DNA of 64,000 bases, taken from assembly GCA_963728355.1 (NCBI GenBank), contig CAVSJQ010000001.1:496001-560000 (forward strand), in the 5' to 3' direction. Position numbers and translations under genes: made by a program. Each line of letters begins with the position of its first letter. The stretch's first letter is position 1. The notes below the pieces were generated by a model. It did no database searches. It saw only the letters and a list, made by a program, of their open reading frames with translations, and was not told the DNA's origin. Origin of the DNA: Sva-07 sp963728355. GTDB lineage: Bacteria; Actinomycetota; Acidimicrobiia; Acidimicrobiales; Ilumatobacteraceae. Positions 40,652-52,638 of this stretch are shown here, one piece after another.

Positions 40652-40655
<4 letters not shown>
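39885..40655 (-). CDS. sdhB: Succinate dehydrogenase/fumarate reductase iron-sulfur subunit
   Basis: Passes electrons from the FAD subunit to the membrane quinone site. The 256-residue protein has the [2Fe-2S] ligands in DCREGICGTCSLMIDG and DGRAHGPQKGTATCQ, then two cluster motifs CIGCGACVAACPNGAANLF and CTNHGECEAACPKEI for the [4Fe-4S] and [3Fe-4S] centres. Its ATG overlaps the sdhA stop (ATGA), so SdhB synthesis is coupled. Confidence 0.96.
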
Positions 40656-42570
<1,915 letters not shown>

Positions 42571-42574
<4 letters not shown>

Positions 42575-43386
42575 TCGGCTGCCTCCTCGTGGGTGACGGT
42601 GACGGCGTCGGGGTCGTAGTCGAGCAGGCCGGCTTGCACGGCGACGGGGATGGAGACGTTGCCGAGCACGATGATCGTGGCGAAGCCCGTTGCGAGATAG
42701 CGCCGCCAGTTGTTGAAGCGGGGGTTGCTCCAGCCCAGCGACTGGAACAGCGACCACGTGCCGTGGAACAGGTGGATGCCGAGCGCGATGTTGGCGACGA
42801 TGTAGAGGATCGCCACCGGGAGGCGCGACAGCGACGCATCGAGGTTGCGATACGCGGCGCCGCGGACGAAGTCAGGATTGGCCCAGCCCCACGTGAGATC
42901 GGCGAGGTGCCACAGGATGAAGAGCGCCACGATGATCCCGGTCCAGCGCATCGTGCGGCTGGCGAAGTTGGCGATCTGGTAGTCACGAGCCGACTGGTAC
43001 TTCACCGACCGGGCCTTGCGGTTCTGCACGCTCAGTGCGTACGCCGCATGGATGTGCAGGACGACCGCGGCGATCAGCACGAGGCGCAGACCCCACAGGA
43101 CGTAGGTGCGCGGCATGATCGGCACCAGGAGCTCGCGGAGGAACTCGCCGTAGACGTCGATGTCGTACACCCGCTCGTCGCCTTCGGAGATCACCCCGAG
43201 GTACGCCTTGAGGTTGCCGATCATGTGGACGAACACGAACCCGATCCCGATGATGCCGGTGATCGCCATCACGTACTTCTTCCCGACCGCCGTGGAGTAG
43301 AAGTCGACCAGGAACGGCTTCCTCTTCTTCGACGGCGGCTTGACTGCAGTGCCCGAGACGGGCCCGCGGTTCAACGTCTGTGCCAT
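42571..43386 (-). CDS. sdhC: Succinate dehydrogenase cytochrome b subunit
   Basis: Membrane anchor that binds heme b and quinone. The 271-residue protein has five predicted helices, with probable heme-ligand His in GFVFVHMIGNLK, VVLHIHAAYAL, FILWHLADLTW and IHLFHGTWSLF, matching the b558-type single-subunit anchor; no sdhD is needed. The ATG at 43386 is preferred over a longer frame from 43461. Its stop overlaps the sdhA start (ATGA), so the operon order is sdhC-sdhA-sdhB on the minus strand. Confidence 0.92.
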
Positions 43387-43393
43387 TGCGGTG

Positions 43394-43399
43394 ACGCTA
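43394..43399 (-). promoter_or_regulatory. Candidate leaderless -10 box of the sdh operon
   Basis: On the minus strand TAGCGT ends 7 nt before the sdhC ATG at 43386. Confidence 0.5.
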
Positions 43400-43495
43400 C
43401 TCGCCGGTCGTGGGCGCCGACCCAATTGTCCGTCGAGTTCGTCCTGTCGCCGACGCCACACCGCACCACCACACGATCCCGCCCTCCCACCCCTC

Positions 43496-43550
43496 CCCGA
43501 AACTTGTGCGGATCTGCCCGCTCAGCGCTCGTTCTTGCGCACAATTCGGG
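43496..43550. repeat. Tandem hairpin element 1 in the sdhC-hppA gap
   Basis: CCCGAA at 43496-43501 pairs with TTCGGG at 43545-43550; after a 2-nt bulge, TTGTGCG at 43504-43510 pairs with CGCACAA at 43538-43544. It is closely related to the element that follows 72 nt on. Part of a 370-nt gene-free gap (43387-43756). Confidence 0.75.
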
Positions 43551-43568
43551 CTGGGCGGTCGGCCGTAC

Positions 43569-43621
43569 CCGAAATGTGTGCGGATCTGCCCGGTGAGCGC
43601 AACGATCCGCGCAAATTTCGG
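43569..43621. repeat. Tandem hairpin element 2 in the sdhC-hppA gap
   Basis: CCGAAAT at 43569-43575 pairs with ATTTCGG at 43615-43621, and GTGCGGATC at 43578-43586 pairs with GATCCGCGC at 43604-43612 (one G-T pair). The shared core TGTGCGGATCTGCCCG is identical in both elements, while the arms differ in a way that keeps pairing. Confidence 0.75.
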
Positions 43622-43644
43622 ATCGGGGGTCGGCGTGGTGGTGC

Positions 43645-43673
43645 TTGGTTTCCGTTCGGTTGGGATCTAACCT
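43645..43673 (+). promoter_or_regulatory. Candidate sigma-70-type promoter of hppA
   Basis: TTGGTT at 43645-43650 and TAACCT at 43668-43673, spacer exactly 17 nt. This predicts a leader of about 75 nt, which contains a palindrome at 43682-43694 and a small hairpin (CTCGG 43701-43705 with CCGAG 43712-43716) before the AGGAGG ribosome site at 43741-43746. Confidence 0.5.
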
Positions 43674-43756
43674 GCCCCGCCGACCATCATGGTCCGGTCC
43701 CTCGGATCGTTCCGAGCAGGATCACCCCCGTACCGCCCTCAGGAGGCAAGAAGCCC

Positions 43757-45868
<2,112 letters not shown>

Positions 45869-45881
45869 TCTCCCGCCCGGT

Positions 45882-46682
45882 TCACTCGCTGACGAAGTCG
45901 ATCAGTTGCTCGACGGCGCCGACCAACTCGGGGCGGAGGTCGGCGAAGGTGTTCACCCGGTTGCGCAGGGTCGGCCAGAAGCCCTCGAACGGCACGCCGA
46001 GGGCGGCGCACATCGCTTCCTTCCACGGCAGGTCGCCCTTGGGGATGTCCGGCCAGTCGTCGAGGCCGAGCACCTTCGGACGGATGCCTGCCCAGACGTC
46101 GACGAACGGGTGCCCGGTGATCAACACGTTCGGAACGCGGACCGACTGGGCGATGCGGGTCTCCTTCGACCCGGGCACGAGGTGATCGAGCAGCACCCCG
46201 AGGCGACGCTGTGACGACGGCGCGAACTCGGCGACGGCTGCCGCCAGATCATCGGCGCCGTGCAGTGGTTCGACGACGATGCCGAGTTCACGGAGGTCGT
46301 CACCCCACACGTGCTCGAGCAGCTCGGCGTCATGTTTGCCCTCGACCCAGATCCGGCTCGCGGCTGCCACACGCGCCCGCCCGTCGCCGGCCACCGAACC
46401 CGATGCGGTGATTCGCTGGGTCGCCGACGCAGCCGCTGACGGTCGCACCAGTGTGACCGGTCGTCCCTCGATCAGGAACCCGCCGGGCTTCCACGTGAAG
46501 TGACGGACGTAGTCGTTGCGGTCCTGCAGGGTTACGCCCTCGGCGCTCCAACGAACGACGTCGCCGCAGAAATGGCTGGCGCGGTCCTCGACGAGCATGC
46601 CCATCTCGACGACGACGTCGGGATACGTCGGGCCCCGCTGGGAAGCTGCGAAGTCGTCGAGGATGTCGCCGTTGTACGCCAC
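45882..46682 (-). CDS. DUF3097 family protein
   Basis: A 266-residue actinobacterial protein of unknown function. The family opening is visible as GPTYPDVVVEMGMLVEDRASHFCGDVVRW, followed by GGFLIEGRPVTLVRP, SRIWVEGKHDAELLEHVWGDDL and the C-terminal DLPWKEAMCAALGVPFEGFWPTLRNRV. The central part looks like a TOPRIM-type fold (VEGKHDAEL), suggesting nucleic-acid chemistry; that is inference. The GTG at 46682 was chosen because the family similarity begins just after it; longer frames run into the divergent SDR gene. Confidence 0.78.
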   Translation of the reverse strand: MAYNGDILDDFAASQRGPTYPDVVVEMGMLVEDRASHFCGDVVRWSAEGVTLQDRNDYVRHFTWKPGGFLIEGRPVTLVRPSAAASATQRITASGSVAGDGRARVAAASRIWVEGKHDAELLEHVWGDDLRELGIVVEPLHGADDLAAAVAEFAPSSQRRLGVLLDHLVPGSKETRIAQSVRVPNVLITGHPFVDVWAGIRPKVLGLDDWPDIPKGDLPWKEAMCAALGVPFEGFWPTLRNRVNTFADLRPELVGAVEQLIDFVSE

Positions 46683-46728
46683 GATCCCAGTGAAGCAGTC
46701 GGCGAGGTCGCTGTGCCAGCATGCACCG

Positions 46729-47625
46729 ATGCAGAGCTTCGAAGGAAAGATCGCCGCCGTCACCGGAGGAGCGAGCGGGATGGGTCGCGAGCTCGTGCTC
46801 CAGCTGGCGGCCGAAGGTTGCCACGTGGCGATGTGTGACATGTCGGTCGAGGAGATGGAGGAGACCCGTCGCCTCGCGCTGCGGGCGGCGCCGGCCGGCA
46901 CCGTCGTCACCGGTCACGTGTGCGACGTCTCCGACGAGGAGTCGATGCTGGCCTTCCGCGATGCCGTGGTCGCCGAGCATGCAACCGACCACGTCAACCT
47001 GCTGTTCAACAACGCCGGCATCGGCGGCGGCGGTTCGATGATCACCGACGACCGTGCCGTGTGGGACCGGACCTTCGCGGTGTGCTGGGGCGGCGTCTAC
47101 CACGGCGTGCGCGCCTTCCTGCCGCTGCTGATCGCCGCTGACGAGGGCCACATCGTCAACACGTCGAGCGTCAACGGCTTCTGGGCCAGCCTCGGACCCG
47201 ACCGGCCACACACCGCCTATTCCGCCGCCAAGTTCGCGGTCAAGGGGTTCAGCGAGGCCCTGATCACCGACCTGCGGGTCAACGCTCCCCACGTCAAGGT
47301 GTCGGTGGTGATGCCGGGCCACATCGGCACGTCGATCGTCGAGAACTCCCTGCGCCACGGACGCCACGAGGTCGACATGGAAGCTGCCGAGATGGTCAAG
47401 CTGATGTCGGACATGTTCCGCGACCAGGCGCCGATGACCGCCGCCGAAGCGAGCGCCGTGATCCTCGACGGCGTCCGCAACGACCGGTGGCGGATCCTCG
47501 TCGGCGACGACGCCCACAAGCTCGACGAGGCCGTGCGCGCCCACCCCGAGATCGCGTACGAGTCGCTCACCCTCGGCGACCTCACCTCCGGCCGCGCCGG
47601 CACCCCCTTCGCCGCCGACTCCTGA
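46729..47625 (+). CDS. Short-chain dehydrogenase/reductase
   Basis: A 298-residue classical SDR. Cofactor loop AVTGGASGMGRELVLQLA, NAG motif LLFNNAGIGGGG, catalytic Ser in IVNTSSVNGFW and the YxxxK motif in HTAYSAAKFAVKGFSE are all present, so it should be active with NAD(P)H. The substrate is unknown. A C-terminal extension (VGDDAHKLDEAVRAHPEIAYESL) is shared with acyl/steroid-type SDRs of actinobacteria. The start is only 46 nt from the divergent DUF3097 start, and the gene ends before a strong palindrome. Confidence 0.88.
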   Translation: MQSFEGKIAAVTGGASGMGRELVLQLAAEGCHVAMCDMSVEEMEETRRLALRAAPAGTVVTGHVCDVSDEESMLAFRDAVVAEHATDHVNLLFNNAGIGGGGSMITDDRAVWDRTFAVCWGGVYHGVRAFLPLLIAADEGHIVNTSSVNGFWASLGPDRPHTAYSAAKFAVKGFSEALITDLRVNAPHVKVSVVMPGHIGTSIVENSLRHGRHEVDMEAAEMVKLMSDMFRDQAPMTAAEASAVILDGVRNDRWRILVGDDAHKLDEAVRAHPEIAYESLTLGDLTSGRAGTPFAADS

Positions 47626-47642
47626 TCAGCACCAGCCCGTTA

Positions 47643-47665
47643 CGCCAGGGGTCAGACCCCCGGCG
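47643..47665. terminator. Strong palindrome after the SDR gene
   Basis: CGCC at 47643-47646 pairs with GGCG at 47662-47665 and GGGGTC at 47648-47653 with GACCCC at 47655-47660 around a single A, with one mismatch between the arms. It starts 18 nt after the SDR stop. It may be a terminator or a copy of a widespread short interspersed palindrome. Confidence 0.6.
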
Positions 47666-47719
47666 ACACGCTCCTCGCGGTGGATGGAACCGGGCGGGGT
47701 CGGGCGACGTCGAAGTTCC

Positions 47720-48775
47720 ATGGGGAGCAACAACACGGCACTGGCGGCGTTCACCTTCACAGTTCTGGTCGGGCTGGGGGTCTCGGCATGCAGCGTCGAC
47801 GACGACGCTGCCTCGTCGGCGCAGTTCGCACCACAGACGGAGCTCGACGCACCGGCGGCTGTCGCGCTCGACGACGGGCGCTCGGGAGCCGTCGGACAGC
47901 CCGAGCAACCGCTGTCGGCCGAGGCGTCCGGCGATGCTGCGATCGAGCAGCCACCCGGCTCGGTGCTGCCCACTGGGCAGGCACTTGCGACGACCGCCGG
48001 TGTGGTCGTGACGACCTCGGACATCCGGGCTGCGGTCGCCGACACGCTCGCCACCGTGCAACGCAACGGCGCCAGCGTGTTCACGGCGGACGTGAACATC
48101 GGCGTCGAGCGCGACGACGGCAGCGTCGACGGATCGGGCTTCTTCGTCGTCAAGGTGCCGCCCGCCGAGCTCGAACCGCTGATCACCGACCTCGGCGCCA
48201 CGGTCGGACGGCTGTCGGGCCGCACCCAGGACACGACCGACGTCACCGATCAGTTGATCGATCTCGACATCCGCATCGGTGTCGAACGCGACGTGATCGC
48301 GCGGTTCCAGAGCCTGCTGACCGACGCCACCCAGTTCCAGGACATCGTCGAGATCGAGCGGGTGATCAGCGAGCGCACGATCGCACTGGAGCAACTGCTG
48401 GCGAGCCAGCGGAACCTCGACAACCGCGTCGAGCGGTCGACGCTCACCATCCAATTGCAGTACGAACCGCCGGTCGCCGAGGCCGCGAACTCCGAGGATG
48501 AGGCGATCGAGAGCATCGGCGATGCGTGGCGGGCGGGCTGGGACGTGTTCGTCGGGGCGCTGTTCGCGGTCGCCTTCGTGCTGGCGGTTGCAGCACCGTT
48601 CATCCTGGTGGCCCTGCTGCTGATCGGCGTCGTCTGGTTCGCCGCCCGCCGGAGCACTCGCACCCGTCGGAACGTTCCGACCGAGACAGCTCCGGTCCCG
48701 TCGACCGACCCGCGGCCGGTGGGCGGGGCCGTCACCCCCGACGAGCAGCTCGCCGGGCCCACCCCTGGGGCGTGA
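47720..48775 (+). CDS. DUF4349 lipoprotein with C-terminal membrane helices
   Basis: A 351-residue envelope protein. The signal peptide ends in the lipobox GVSAC, a spacer of about 80 residues follows, and the DUF4349 domain covers roughly 100-260, including a coiled-coil segment FQDIVEIERVISERTIALEQLLASQRNLDNRVE. The C-terminus has a long hydrophobic segment (about residues 275-312) and a Pro/Thr tail. The role is unknown; family members are often linked to cell-envelope stress. The ATG at 47720 is preferred to one at 47684 because the signal peptide is then better placed. The end overlaps the convergent gene by 44 nt. Confidence 0.8.
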   Translation: MGSNNTALAAFTFTVLVGLGVSACSVDDDAASSAQFAPQTELDAPAAVALDDGRSGAVGQPEQPLSAEASGDAAIEQPPGSVLPTGQALATTAGVVVTTSDIRAAVADTLATVQRNGASVFTADVNIGVERDDGSVDGSGFFVVKVPPAELEPLITDLGATVGRLSGRTQDTTDVTDQLIDLDIRIGVERDVIARFQSLLTDATQFQDIVEIERVISERTIALEQLLASQRNLDNRVERSTLTIQLQYEPPVAEAANSEDEAIESIGDAWRAGWDVFVGALFAVAFVLAVAAPFILVALLLIGVVWFAARRSTRTRRNVPTETAPVPSTDPRPVGGAVTPDEQLAGPTPGA

Positions 48776-49466
48776 GCACCAAGTCGCTGACGGTACCGTC
48801 GGGGAAGGCGAAGGGTGACCGGACACCGGCGTGTGCCCGCACCTCCGGGAGCGCCAACGGTCCGAACCCGGTGCTGGCGGTCGTCCATCGGTGCCAACGG
48901 TGCGCCGGCACCTCGGCGAGCTCCAGCCGGGACTCGCCCAGCACCTCCACCACGCCGTGCCCGACGCCGCGCTGTTCGTAGCCGGAGTCACTCGCGACAC
49001 GGTCGCCGGTCGCCTCGATCGGAGTCGCCGGGCCGGTCGCATACCACTCGAGGTCGAACGCGATCGGCGTCGGATCGCCGTACGCCCGGTCGAGCGCCTC
49101 GTCGGCATCCTCGATCGCCGAGGCGTAGGTCTCGTTGCCGACCGACCACTGTTCCATCTCGGCGTCGCAGTGGTGCTCGGCCCACAGCGCCTCGCCCTTG
49201 ACGATGAACGGGTCCGCTCGGATGGGGACGTCGAAGTCGGTGATGTGCAGCAACGGTCGGCCCTCGCGGGCGAGCGACGCCCAGTACCAGGCGGTGCGAC
49301 CGACGATCCGGTGGCCCGAGATCAGCCCGACGCGACCGTCGACGGTCCACGCTGCGAACACCCACTCCTCGATCGGAGCGTCGGCGTGCCTGCCGTCGTA
49401 CCAGCCGTCGTGCCGGTCATCGTGAGCGTCGCGGTCACCGGGCACATCAGGCAGACTACGGACCAT
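48732..49466 (-). CDS. Protein of unknown function, Trp-rich
   Basis: A 244-residue soluble protein. The N-terminus (VPGDRDAHDDRHDGWYDGRHAD) is His/Asp-rich; the core is beta-rich with WTVDGRVGLISGHRIVGRTAWYWASLAREG, HITDFDVPIRADPFIVKGEALWAEHHCD and WHRWTTASTGFGPL. I do not recognise it. The ATG at 49466 overlaps the divergent SCP2-type gene start by 2 nt, so a later start is possible. The stop lies inside the DUF4349 gene's end. Confidence 0.65.
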   Translation of the reverse strand: MVRSLPDVPGDRDAHDDRHDGWYDGRHADAPIEEWVFAAWTVDGRVGLISGHRIVGRTAWYWASLAREGRPLLHITDFDVPIRADPFIVKGEALWAEHHCDAEMEQWSVGNETYASAIEDADEALDRAYGDPTPIAFDLEWYATGPATPIEATGDRVASDSGYEQRGVGHGVVEVLGESRLELAEVPAHRWHRWTTASTGFGPLALPEVRAHAGVRSPFAFPDGTVSDLVLTPQGWARRAARRG

Positions 49467-49857
49467 GATCCGCTATCTCAGTCTCGACTGGATCACCGCA
49501 CTGTCCGACGAGGTCGCCGCCAACGACCACCTGCGCGAGATCGCCGGATCCCACCGGATCGGTGTGACGCAGGTGGTCAGCAACGGCCCGGAGGGTGACG
49601 TCACCTACCACCTCAACGTCGGCGATGGCGAGGCGTCGTTCGGCGCCGGTCCGGCCGACCCCGAGGACGTCAAGATGGAACAGGACTGGGACACGGCGGT
49701 GGCGGTCGCCACCGGAGAACTCAACGCCCAGGAGGCGTTCATCGGCGGACGTATCCGGCTGTTCGGCGATCAGCAGAAGCTGCTCGACTCCCAGCCGGTG
49801 TTCGGTGCGCTCGACGCCGTCTTCGCGAGCGTGCGCGAGCGGACCGACTACCGCTGA
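49465..49857 (+). CDS. SCP2 sterol-binding-like domain protein
   Basis: A 130-residue single-domain protein with the sterol-carrier fold pattern: IGVTQVVSNGPEGDVTYHLNVGDGEASFGAG followed by KMEQDWDTAVAVATGELNAQEAFIGGRIRLFGDQQKL, the family's hydrophobic-pocket helix and strand. It probably binds a hydrophobic ligand or acts with acyl-CoA substrates. The start lies back-to-back with the divergent gene. Confidence 0.75.
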   Translation: MIRYLSLDWITALSDEVAANDHLREIAGSHRIGVTQVVSNGPEGDVTYHLNVGDGEASFGAGPADPEDVKMEQDWDTAVAVATGELNAQEAFIGGRIRLFGDQQKLLDSQPVFGALDAVFASVRERTDYR

Positions 49858-49884
49858 CGGGGCCACACGCCCGCGTCGTCGGGT

Positions 49885-52260
49885 TCAGGTCTGGCGGGCC
49901 GGCTCCCACACCCAGTTGCGGATCTCCGGGAGATCGTCGCCGTGCTCGCGGACGTAGGCCCGGTGACGAGCGCGCTGGTCGACCATCTCCTGACGCAGAG
50001 CGGCGGCCTTCACCCGCAGCGACGGCGTGCGATCGATGACGTCCATCACGAGGTGGTACCGATCGAGGTCGTTGCGCACCACCATGTCGAACGGTGTCGT
50101 CGTGGTCCCCTCCTCCTTGTAGCCGCGCACGTGGAGGTTGCCATGCCCGCGGCGGCGGTAGGTGAGACGGTGGATCAGCCACGGATAGCCGTGATACGCG
50201 AAGATGACCGGCCGATCGGTGGTGAACAGGTTGTCGAAGTCGGCATCGGAGAGCCCGTGCGGATGCTCACGCTCATCCTGCAGCCTCATGAGGTCGACGA
50301 CATTGACGACGCGCACCCGCAGGTCGGGGAGATGGTGACGCAGCAGCCCGGCGGCGGCGATCGTCTCCTGCGTGGGGACGTCGCCGGCGCAGGCGAGGAC
50401 CACGTCGGGCTCGCCGGCGTCGTTGCTCGCCCACGTCCAGATGCCGATCCCGCGTTCGCAGTGGAGGTCGGCCTCCTCGGCGTCGAGCCAGTTCATCGTG
50501 GGCTGCTTGCCCGACACGATCACGTTGACGAAGTCGCGGCTCGCCAGGCACTGGCGGGCGACGGCCAGCAGACAGTTCGTGTCGGGTGGGAAGTAGACCC
50601 GGATCACCTCGGCGGACTTGTTGACGACGTGGTCGACGAAGCCCGGATCCTGGTGAGAGAAGCCGTTGTGGTCCTGGCGCCACACGTGCGACGTGAGCAG
50701 GTAGTTGAGCGAGGCGATGGGCACGCGCCATTCGATGTCCCCGGTGGTCTTCAGCCACTTGGCGTGCTGATTGAACATCGAATCGACGATGTGGACGAAC
50801 GCCTCGTAGCAGGAGAAGAGGCCGTGACGCCCGGTGAGGAGGTAGCCCTCCAACCAGCCCTGGCACAGGTGCTCCGACAGCACCTCCATCACGCGGCCGT
50901 CCGCCGAGAGGCCGACGTCGACCGGCTCGTCGAGGAGATGCCAGACCTTGTCGGTGACGTCGTAGACGGCATCCAGGCGGTTGCTGGCGGTCTCGTCGGG
51001 ACCGAACAGCCGGAAATTCGAGGCCGCTGCGTTGTCGGCGAACACGTCGCGGAGCATCTGGCCGAGGTGGCGGGTGGGCTCCGACTGGTCGACGCCTGGC
51101 TCGGACACCTCCACCCCGTAGCGATGATGATCGCGCAGCTCGAGCTCGACGAGGAGTTGCCCGCCGTTGGCGTGCGGGTTGGCGCCCATCCGCCTGTTCC
51201 CGACGGGCAACCAACCGCTGACCCGGTCGACCGGTCGACCGTCGTCGCCGAACAACTCGTCGGGTCGGTAGCTCTGCATCCACTCCTGCAGCTGAGCGAG
51301 GTGCCCTTCGCTCTGGCGGACCTCCGAGAGGGGCACCTGGTGCGACCGCCACGTCCCTTCGACCGGGGTCCCGTCGACGACGTCCGGTCCGGTCCATCCC
51401 TTGGGCGTGCGCATCACGATCATCGGCCACGAGATCGGCTCGTCGGCTCTCGGCTCGCCGCGCTTGATGTCGGTGATCCGATCGAGGCAGGCGTCGACGG
51501 CGGCGATCATCTGGCGGTGCACGTCGTCGGGGTCGTCGCCGTCGACCAGGAACGGTTGCCACCCGTTGCCGCGCAGCAGTGCGTCCAGACGCTCGTCACC
51601 GATCCGAGCCAGCGTGGTCGGGTTGGCGATCTTCCATCCGTTGAGGTGCAGGATCGGCAGCACCGCACCGTCGCGAAGCGGATCGATGAACGCGCTGCTC
51701 ATCCAGCTCGCAGCGAGCGGACCCGTCTCGGCCTCGCCGTCGCCGATGACGCAGGCGACGACGAGGTCGGGATTGTCGAACACTGCGCCCGCGGCGTGGG
51801 CCAACGAGTACCCGAGTTCCCCGCCCTCGTGGATCGAACCGGGCGTCTCCGGTGCGACGTGGCTCGGGACGCCACCGGGAAATGAGAACTGGCGGAACAG
51901 CCGCTGCATGCCGCGTGCGTCGAGCGAGACCCTCGGGTACACCTCGCTGTAGGTGCCCTCGAGCCAGGTGTTGGCGACCATCGCGGGCCCGCCGTGTCCG
52001 GGGCCGGCGATCATCATCGCATCGAGGTCGCGGGCCGCGATCGCCCGGTTCATGTGCGTGTAGACGAGGTTCAGACCGGGGCACGTCCCCCAGTGACCCA
52101 GCAGTCGCGGCTTGATGTGTTCGGGCCGCAACGGTTCACGCAGCAGCGGATTGTCGAGCAGGTAGATCTGCCCGACCGACAGGTAGTTGGCCGCACGCCA
52201 GTGAGCGTCGAGACGGGCGAGTTCATCATCGGATGCGTCGGACAGACCGGCATGTTCCAT
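49885..52260 (-). CDS. xfp: Xylulose-5-phosphate/fructose-6-phosphate phosphoketolase
   Basis: Thiamine-pyrophosphate enzyme that splits xylulose 5-phosphate or fructose 6-phosphate into acetyl phosphate and a shorter sugar phosphate. The 791-residue length is standard. The cofactor-binding block is CVIGDGEAETGPLAASW, with the N-terminal substrate loop HIKPRLLGHWGTCPGLN and the family motif SHQDPGFVDHVVNK in the middle domain. A C-terminal transketolase-like domain follows (GRRGHGNLHVRGYKEEGTTTTPFDM). No acetate kinase or phosphotransacetylase lies nearby. Confidence 0.96.
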   Translation of the reverse strand: MEHAGLSDASDDELARLDAHWRAANYLSVGQIYLLDNPLLREPLRPEHIKPRLLGHWGTCPGLNLVYTHMNRAIAARDLDAMMIAGPGHGGPAMVANTWLEGTYSEVYPRVSLDARGMQRLFRQFSFPGGVPSHVAPETPGSIHEGGELGYSLAHAAGAVFDNPDLVVACVIGDGEAETGPLAASWMSSAFIDPLRDGAVLPILHLNGWKIANPTTLARIGDERLDALLRGNGWQPFLVDGDDPDDVHRQMIAAVDACLDRITDIKRGEPRADEPISWPMIVMRTPKGWTGPDVVDGTPVEGTWRSHQVPLSEVRQSEGHLAQLQEWMQSYRPDELFGDDGRPVDRVSGWLPVGNRRMGANPHANGGQLLVELELRDHHRYGVEVSEPGVDQSEPTRHLGQMLRDVFADNAAASNFRLFGPDETASNRLDAVYDVTDKVWHLLDEPVDVGLSADGRVMEVLSEHLCQGWLEGYLLTGRHGLFSCYEAFVHIVDSMFNQHAKWLKTTGDIEWRVPIASLNYLLTSHVWRQDHNGFSHQDPGFVDHVVNKSAEVIRVYFPPDTNCLLAVARQCLASRDFVNVIVSGKQPTMNWLDAEEADLHCERGIGIWTWASNDAGEPDVVLACAGDVPTQETIAAAGLLRHHLPDLRVRVVNVVDLMRLQDEREHPHGLSDADFDNLFTTDRPVIFAYHGYPWLIHRLTYRRRGHGNLHVRGYKEEGTTTTPFDMVVRNDLDRYHLVMDVIDRTPSLRVKAAALRQEMVDQRARHRAYVREHGDDLPEIRNWVWEPARQT

Positions 52261-52294
52261 GTCGGCGGACGTTCCCTCCCCCGACCGAGCGGAA

Positions 52295-52337
52295 ACGACC
52301 GGTCATACCGGTGCCAGGCACCGCGCCACCTGGTCGT
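52295..52337. repeat. Two-level palindrome between xfp and a small membrane gene
   Basis: The inner palindrome CGGTGCC-A-GGCACCG is perfect at 52309-52323, and an outer arm ACGACC at 52295-52300 pairs with GGTCGT at 52332-52337. It sits at the stop of the small membrane gene and 34 nt before the phosphoketolase start. Its half-stem/A/half-stem layout resembles the palindrome at 47648-47660. Confidence 0.6.
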
Positions 52338-52564
52338 CAGGGCTTTCCTTGCCGGTTGCGGTACTCCTCCGAGCCCGGCATCGGGCGGCCGTCGCGGCGA
52401 TGCGGCACCTCATCGGAGCCGGGCTCCGGCAGGTCGCCGTGGTCGGCGCCCTCCGTGTCGGGCTGACGCAACCGCTTCGGCGTCGCCGGTCGACGGGTCC
52501 TCATCAGCAGGATCACGATGACCACGGCGGAGACGATCCCGAGGGCGGTCCAGACGATCCACAT
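52337..52564 (-). CDS. Small single-pass membrane protein
   Basis: A 75-residue product with one N-terminal helix (residues about 4-21, TALGIVSAVVIVILLM), then a basic-Pro stretch RTRRPATPKRLRQP and an acidic then polar tail DLPEPGSDEV. No motif is recognised. It lies between the ABC permease and phosphoketolase, ahead of a palindromic element. Confidence 0.6.
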   Translation of the reverse strand: MWIVWTALGIVSAVVIVILLMRTRRPATPKRLRQPDTEGADHGDLPEPGSDEVPHRRDGRPMPGSEEYRNRQGKP

Positions 52565-52638
52565 GCCGCCCGGCTACCCGGCGCGACGACGGCACAAACG
52601 CGGCGCTCGCCGCACGCTGCGGCCCGTCCGGCGACCGC

